A stretch of DNA of 27,102 bases, taken from Deltaproteobacteria bacterium (GTDB lineage Bacteria; Desulfobacterota; Desulfobacteria; Desulfobacterales; JAFDCJ01). Below are positions 23,382 to 27,102 of this stretch, piece after piece. The stretch spans positions 1 through 27,102 of the forward strand of contig JAJRVC010000676.1 of NCBI GenBank assembly GCA_024277475.1, read 5' to 3'. Position numbers and translations under genes: made by a program. Each line of letters begins with the position of its first letter. Position 1 is the stretch's first letter. The notes under the pieces were generated by a model. The model did no database searches and was not told the origin of the DNA. It saw only the letters and a list, made by a program, of their open reading frames with translations.

Positions 23382-24470
23382 ATGCGCAGATATGAAATGA
23401 TTTGTGTGGGGGCCGGACCGGCTGGTCTGGCAGCGGCCATCGAGGCGGCTAAGAATGGCGTTCAGGTGATCGTTTTTGATGAAAACCATCGCCCCGGCGG
23501 CCAGTTGTTCAAACAGATCCACAAATTTTTTGGATCCCAGGAACATCGCGCCAGGGAGCGGGGATTTAACATCGGCAACAGTTTTCTGAATGAAGCCAAA
23601 GAACTCGGTGTCGAAGTCTCCTTAAATTCGGTCGTACTGGGTATTTATGAAAACGGCGCCATGAACGTCATGATCAAAGACCGCATCGAGCAGGTCATGG
23701 CTCAAAAAACCCTGGTGGCCACGGGTGCGTCCGAAAACATGATCCCGTTTCCGGGTTGGACACTGCCCGGTGTCATTGGTGCCGGCGCTGCTCAAACCAT
23801 GGCGAATATCCACGGGATCCGGCCGGGAAACGATATCCTCATGGTAGGTTCAGGCAATGTGGGCGTGATCGTCAGCTACCAGATGATGCAGGCCGGCAGC
23901 CGTGTGGCAGCTGTAATCGATGCCTCCCCCCGAATTGGCGGCTATGCAGTCCACGCCGCCAAGATAGCCCGAACCGGCGTACCGTTCCTGATGTCCCACA
24001 CGATTAAGGCGGCCCACGGCAGTGATCGCGTTAAGGGCGCCACCATCATCAAGGTCGATGAATCCTGGCAACCGGTTGCGGGCACCGAAAAAAGTTTTGA
24101 TGTGGACACCATCTGCATCGCCGTGGGGCTCAACCCCATGACTCAGCTACTGCGCATGGCGAACTGTCAAATTGTATATGTTCCGGCCCTGGGCGGTCAC
24201 TTGCCCGCCCATGATTTAAACCAGGAAACCTCCATCAAAGGTATTTTCATAGCCGGAGATGTGTCCGGTATCGAGGAAGCCAGCACAGCCGTCATCGAAG
24301 GTCGTATTGCCGGTCTGGCTATTGCACACAGTCTGGATTATCTGGACGAGCCCTCGTTTCTGAATCAGCGTGAACAGCAGTTTCAAAGCATGAAAGGTCT
24401 GCGAAGCGGTAGTCACGGAGAAACCCGCCGAAAAGCAAAAGAATATTTGAACGCAGTGATGAAAGGATAG
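23382..24470 (+). CDS. FAD/NAD(P)-binding oxidoreductase subunit, HcnB-like
   Basis: A 362-residue flavoprotein of the pyridine-nucleotide-disulfide oxidoreductase fold. The FAD dinucleotide motif GAGPAG is at 10-15, a second Rossmann motif GSGNVG (156-161) would bind NAD(P)H, and IFIAGDVSGIEEASTAVIEGRIAG near the C-terminus closes the FAD site. There is no redox-active CxxC disulfide. This is the domain found in HcnB, OoxA/NoxA of opine dehydrogenases and the middle of sarcosine oxidase alpha. Those enzymes pair it with a DadA/SoxB-type amine-oxidising subunit, which is not in this window. Alternatively it could feed electrons to the upstream FMN synthase subunit, as GltD does. GAGG precedes the ATG. 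The next gene starts 4 bases after its stop. Confidence 0.88.
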   Translation: MRRYEMICVGAGPAGLAAAIEAAKNGVQVIVFDENHRPGGQLFKQIHKFFGSQEHRARERGFNIGNSFLNEAKELGVEVSLNSVVLGIYENGAMNVMIKDRIEQVMAQKTLVATGASENMIPFPGWTLPGVIGAGAAQTMANIHGIRPGNDILMVGSGNVGVIVSYQMMQAGSRVAAVIDASPRIGGYAVHAAKIARTGVPFLMSHTIKAAHGSDRVKGATIIKVDESWQPVAGTEKSFDVDTICIAVGLNPMTQLLRMANCQIVYVPALGGHLPAHDLNQETSIKGIFIAGDVSGIEEASTAVIEGRIAGLAIAHSLDYLDEPSFLNQREQQFQSMKGLRSGSHGETRRKAKEYLNAVMKG

Positions 24471-24474
24471 ATGG

Positions 24475-24978
24475 ATGCCCCATGAATCGTCAAAAACGGG
24501 CTTTCTGACTGACGAAGAACTAAACAACAGCCCGGGTGTTCCTTCCGAGGCCAGAAGGCGAAAAGGTCCGGTGGCGACAATCGAGTGCCTGGAAGATATT
24601 CCCTGCAATCCCTGTGAATCCAGCTGCAATGTGGGGGCAATCATAGTAGGAAAGGATATTACCAATATCCCTCATTTGGATGGCGACAGATGTGTCGCTT
24701 GCCAAACGTGCGTCTACATTTGCCCCGGCCAGGCAATCTTTATGGTGGACGAGAGTCTATCCAACGGCATGGCTACGGTAATGATGGCTTACGAATATAA
24801 CCCCCTGCCGGAAAAAGGAGACGTCGTTGCCGCCCTTGATCGCGCCGGGGAAAAACTGGGAAATGCAAAGGTTGTGGCGGTCAGGAAAACCCAGCGAATG
24901 GATCGGACCGCCACCGTAACGATCGAAGTACCAAGAGAATGGTCCATGAGGGCCAGAGCAATTCGACAAACAAATTGA
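24475..24978 (+). CDS. 4Fe-4S dicluster ferredoxin-like subunit
   Basis: A 167-residue iron-sulfur protein. Two cysteine groups are visible: C44-x2-C47-x3-C51 (with C38 nearby) and C73-x2-C76-x2-C79-x3-C83-P. The second is a textbook [4Fe-4S] motif and the first is slightly irregular. About 75 residues follow without cysteines and may contact a partner. The gene is spaced 4 bases after the FAD subunit and is surely co-expressed. It probably completes a three-part electron-transfer unit ([2Fe-2S], FAD/NAD, [4Fe-4S]). The ATG at 24475 is used; an ATG at 24471 would give only a four-codon peptide. Confidence 0.85.
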   Translation: MPHESSKTGFLTDEELNNSPGVPSEARRRKGPVATIECLEDIPCNPCESSCNVGAIIVGKDITNIPHLDGDRCVACQTCVYICPGQAIFMVDESLSNGMATVMMAYEYNPLPEKGDVVAALDRAGEKLGNAKVVAVRKTQRMDRTATVTIEVPREWSMRARAIRQTN

Positions 24979-25008
24979 TGCTGGGTGCGATATGAATTTA
25001 TTCCATAT

Positions 25009-25038
25009 TTGAAAAATATTTTTAAACACATCTATATT
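25009..25038 (+). promoter_or_regulatory. Candidate promoter before the microcompartment shell genes
   Basis: TTGAAA (25009-25014) and TATATT (25033-25038) are spaced by 18 bases, about 80 bases before the first shell gene, in AT-rich DNA. The shell genes may be read from here as well as from upstream. Confidence 0.35.
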
Positions 25039-25118
25039 TTCAGTAGGTTGTACAAATTCCGAGATATTTAATTAACCAAAAGGAAAAATCTAAAACTAAA
25101 AGCAGGAGGAAAAAAAGA

Positions 25119-25400
25119 ATGGCTGAACAAGCGTTAGGTATGGTTGAAACCAGAGGTCTTGTGGGCGCTATTGAGGCAGCTGATGCCATGGTAAAGGCAG
25201 CAAAAGTAAGATTTGTCGGCAGAGAGTTTGTCGGCGGCGGCCTGGTTGCCATCTTTGTGCGCGGCGATGTCGGTGCGGTGAAAGCTGCCACGGATGCCGG
25301 CGGAGCAGCCGCCGAGCGCGTCGGCGAGCTAGTTTCGGTGCATGTCATCCCCAGACCGCATAGCGATATCGAATTTACCATTCCAAAAGCTGAGGAATGA
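25119..25400 (+). CDS. Bacterial microcompartment hexameric shell protein, BMC-H (PduA/EutM/CcmK family)
   Basis: A 93-residue single-BMC-domain protein. [24 protein letters not shown] opens the domain, [25 protein letters not shown] carries the pore loop (VGGG) and the conserved interface, and [11 protein letters not shown] closes it. Such proteins form hexamers that tile the facets of the protein shell, with a central pore for substrate entry. An excellent AGGAGG ribosome-binding site precedes the ATG, fitting the high expression needed for a facet protein. It follows the ferredoxin gene by 140 bases. The gap after it (25401-25678, 278 bases) holds no gene; it has a CCCC/GGGG short hairpin and an AATCTGTGGATTAC-type sequence. 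Confidence 0.95.
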   Translation: MAEQALGMVETRGLVGAIEAADAMVKAAKVRFVGREFVGGGLVAIFVRGDVGAVKAATDAGGAAAERVGELVSVHVIPRPHSDIEFTIPKAEE

Positions 25401-25678
25401 TTGAACCGGAATGTTGGATCGCTGAGCAGACAGTGAAACTCAGGCATCACAACAACACGATGGGGTTGCGAATGCAGATCGATATAATCCTCTCCTGCAG
25501 GCCGCGGGGGCATCTTTAAAGATAAAATTATTTTTATCGCCCCAAGTTGCGGGGAATTAAACCCGGTATATTTCGCATCACGCTTAAAACGATTAGAGCA
25601 ATCCGTGTAATCTGCGAAATCTGTGGATTACAATGAAGATTTTTTCAGCTCATTGTAGCAATTGGGAGATATTTCATT

Positions 25679-25987
25679 ATGGCCTTCAGTGTGCGCATAA
25701 TATCCCACCCTTCCCCCGGAGTCTTTGAATTCTTAAGGCAGCGTATGGGAGCAGCCGGCAAAAAGATCTTTGCTGAGGCAGAAGTTTCTTTTACGGCTGT
25801 CGGGCTTATTCAAGGTAAACTCGTAGATATGATTGCGGCTGCAGATGTGGCTGAAAAGGCTGCCGATGTCCGTGTTTTCGACCTGAGAGGCCTTTGCCCG
25901 CAACATATCACCATGATCGGAATTTTCGGGGATATCGCTGAGGTAAAGGCAGGCATTGAGGCCGTTGAACAGGCGGAAGATCTTTAG
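25679..25987 (+). CDS. Permuted BMC-H shell protein, PduU/EutS-like
   Basis: A 102-residue shell protein in which a segment usually at the C-terminus appears first (SVRIISHPSPGVFEFL). The core AVGLIQGKLVDMIAAADVAEKAADVRVFDL and MIGIFGDIAEVKAGIEAVEQ follow. This order is that of the circularly permuted EutS/PduU group, which forms hexamers with a small beta-barrel plugging the pore. The protein stops soon after the last helix, so the C-terminal tail is short. It shares the strand of the other shell genes and has GGGAG about 11 bases before the ATG. Whether it plugs the pore in the PduU way depends on the barrel-forming N-terminus, which here is only about 30 residues long. Confidence 0.85.
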   Translation: MAFSVRIISHPSPGVFEFLRQRMGAAGKKIFAEAEVSFTAVGLIQGKLVDMIAAADVAEKAADVRVFDLRGLCPQHITMIGIFGDIAEVKAGIEAVEQAEDL

Positions 25988-26173
25988 CGACTATGCCTAA
26001 TTCAAAACAGGAAAACGGATGATACGGATATTTTTTGGTTTTTTCACTTATAAAAAAAGAAAAGCAGACTTTAGTGAAAACCTGTGGCGATTTGTTCAAA
26101 TCCATATTCTATAAATAAAGCATAAGGGTGTAATTTCGAATTTATCCCTTTATCGGACTAGAGGATAGTAATA

Positions 26174-26467
26174 ATGTTACTAGCAAAGGTCATCGGCAAC
26201 ATTTGGTCCACCAAAAAAAAGGACGAAATTTCAGCCCTGAGGCTACTGCTCATCCAACCTCTGGGCGCAGACCTGAAGCCTGCCGGCAATGTGATCATCG
26301 CTGCTGATGAAATCGGGGCCGGCTTTGAGGAAATGGTCATCGTCACCTTGGGAGCACCGGCCATGCAAGCCTTCAGCAAGGAAAAATTGATCCCTGTCGA
26401 CGCGGTGGTCATCGGAATCGTAGATAATTTAGAAATGGCGGATGAGTTCGTAAATAGGAAAAAATGA
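26174..26467 (+). CDS. Microcompartment vertex protein, BMC-P (EutN/CcmL/PduN family)
   Basis: A 97-residue pentameric shell protein. The N-terminus MLLAKVIGNIWSTKKKDEISALRLLLIQPL and the later VGAG-like region (DEIGAGFEEMVIVTLGAPAMQAF) followed by VDAVVIGIVDNLE are the standard EutN_CcmL motifs. Pentamers cap the twelve vertices of the shell. GAGG lies upstream of the ATG. Its stop overlaps the ATG of the PduS-like gene (ATGA), so the two are coupled. Together with the BMC-H types, this gives the parts for a closed shell. Confidence 0.95.
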   Translation: MLLAKVIGNIWSTKKKDEISALRLLLIQPLGADLKPAGNVIIAADEIGAGFEEMVIVTLGAPAMQAFSKEKLIPVDAVVIGIVDNLEMADEFVNRKK

Positions 26468-27102
26468 GAGAGGAAATTGTCGATAAGGTCCGCGCCGCTG
26501 GAGTTGTGGGCGCAGGCGGAGCCGGATTTCCGACCCATGTAAAACTGCAGTTTGAGGTGCAGCGGGTATTGGGAAACGGGGCTTCCTGCGAGCCGCTGCT
26601 CACCAGCGATCCTTACCTCATGACCCAACAACCCGGTCACGTCTTGAATGGCCTGCGAACGGTAATGGACTGTACCTCTTCCGAGAAGGGGACCATCTGC
26701 TTAAAATCCAAGCACCCGGATTCGCTGGCGGCTTTGAGAGAAAAAATCTCTGACGATGGATACGCCGGCCGAATCGACGTGTTTGAACTGGAAGATTTCT
26801 ACCCGGCCGGTGACGAATTTATTTTGGTCAACGAAGTCTTGGGAAAGATCGTACCGGAAGGTGGGATTCCCCTGAATATACTGGCGGTCGTCAGCAATGT
26901 GGAATCGCTTCTAAATATTTCCCGCGCCATGACAGACAAACCGGTTACAGACCGTTATTTGACCGTCTGCGGCGAAGTCAACCAACCAATTGTCTGCAAG
27001 GTACCCATCGGCACACCTGCCAATGCCGTAATCGAACTGGCTGAAGGCCCCAGAATTTCTGAATTTAGCATCGTGATGGGGGGTCCCATGATGGGCAAAA
27101 TC
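26464..27102 (+). CDS. PduS/RnfC-like electron-transfer protein, N-terminal part (cut by window end)
   Basis: Open from ATG at 26464 to the last base (213 codons), with no stop. The start VRAAGVVGAGGAGFPTHVKL is the glycine-rich FMN/NADH motif shared by RnfC, NuoF and PduS. NGASCEPLL, FYPAGDEFILVNEVLGKIVP and GGIPLNILAVVSNVESLLNI follow PduS closely, then LTVCGEVNQPIVCKVPIGTP. PduS is a flavin and iron-sulfur protein that reduces cobalamin and can move electrons across the shell. The related PrdC and RnfC act elsewhere, but the coupling to a BMC-P gene points to the microcompartment type. The [4Fe-4S] region would lie beyond the window. There is no cobalamin enzyme in view, so its acceptor here is unknown. 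Confidence 0.88.
   Translation, partial: MREEIVDKVRAAGVVGAGGAGFPTHVKLQFEVQRVLGNGASCEPLLTSDPYLMTQQPGHVLNGLRTVMDCTSSEKGTICLKSKHPDSLAALREKISDDGYAGRIDVFELEDFYPAGDEFILVNEVLGKIVPEGGIPLNILAVVSNVESLLNISRAMTDKPVTDRYLTVCGEVNQPIVCKVPIGTPANAVIELAEGPRISEFSIVMGGPMMGKI

Overview
The window is about 27 kb of moderate-GC bacterial chromosome. Protein style, long repeat-filled intergenic gaps, PAS/GAF/HDOD signalling proteins and a Liv-type transporter next to a microcompartment suggest an anaerobic Desulfobacterota (deltaproteobacterial) sediment organism or metagenome contig. That placement is inference; no rRNA or tRNA is present to confirm it.

Layout. 1-2206: the end of a polyamine-type ABC importer (two permeases), translationally linked to a protein that looks like two degenerate HisB (imidazoleglycerol-phosphate dehydratase) folds in tandem. 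2777-3877: a stand-alone ThiF/MoeB-like E1 enzyme with an extra C-terminal domain. 4047-8346: two large signalling proteins, HDOD-GAF-histidine kinase and REC-PAS-histidine kinase-REC. 8645-11877: an M24 'pita-bread' hydrolase that has lost all five metal ligands (creatinase/ectoine-hydrolase style), a hot-dog thioesterase, a MazF remnant and a ketopantoate-reductase-like enzyme. 12756-18200: a branched-chain-amino-acid-type ABC importer (binding protein, two permeases, two ATPases), whose last gene carries an in-frame TAA in the ATPase signature motif.

18298-27102 is the most interesting part. A glutamine-synthetase-family ligase is followed by three overlapping genes for a split glutamate-synthase-like enzyme of the GlxBCD/MgsABC type. 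Next comes a [2Fe-2S] protein, an HcnB-like FAD oxidoreductase and an 8-Cys ferredoxin. The run then goes directly into bacterial microcompartment genes: a BMC-H shell protein, a permuted PduU/EutS-like shell protein, a BMC-P (EutN/CcmL) vertex protein and the start of a PduS/RnfC-like electron-transfer protein cut by the window end. No aldehyde dehydrogenase, phosphotransacylase or known signature enzyme lies inside the window.

Working model (inference): the Liv-type importer brings in an amino compound. The ligase and split synthase make a gamma-glutamyl amide or N-substituted glutamate, or alternatively recapture ammonia. The Fe-S/flavin proteins and the PduS-like protein carry electrons, and a microcompartment holds a reactive intermediate. 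The ligase gene has a convincing promoter with three ATTACAT/ATGTAAT half-sites, and related TTACA/TGTAA words lie in front of the transporter operon. At least three dispersed repeat families fill the gaps.
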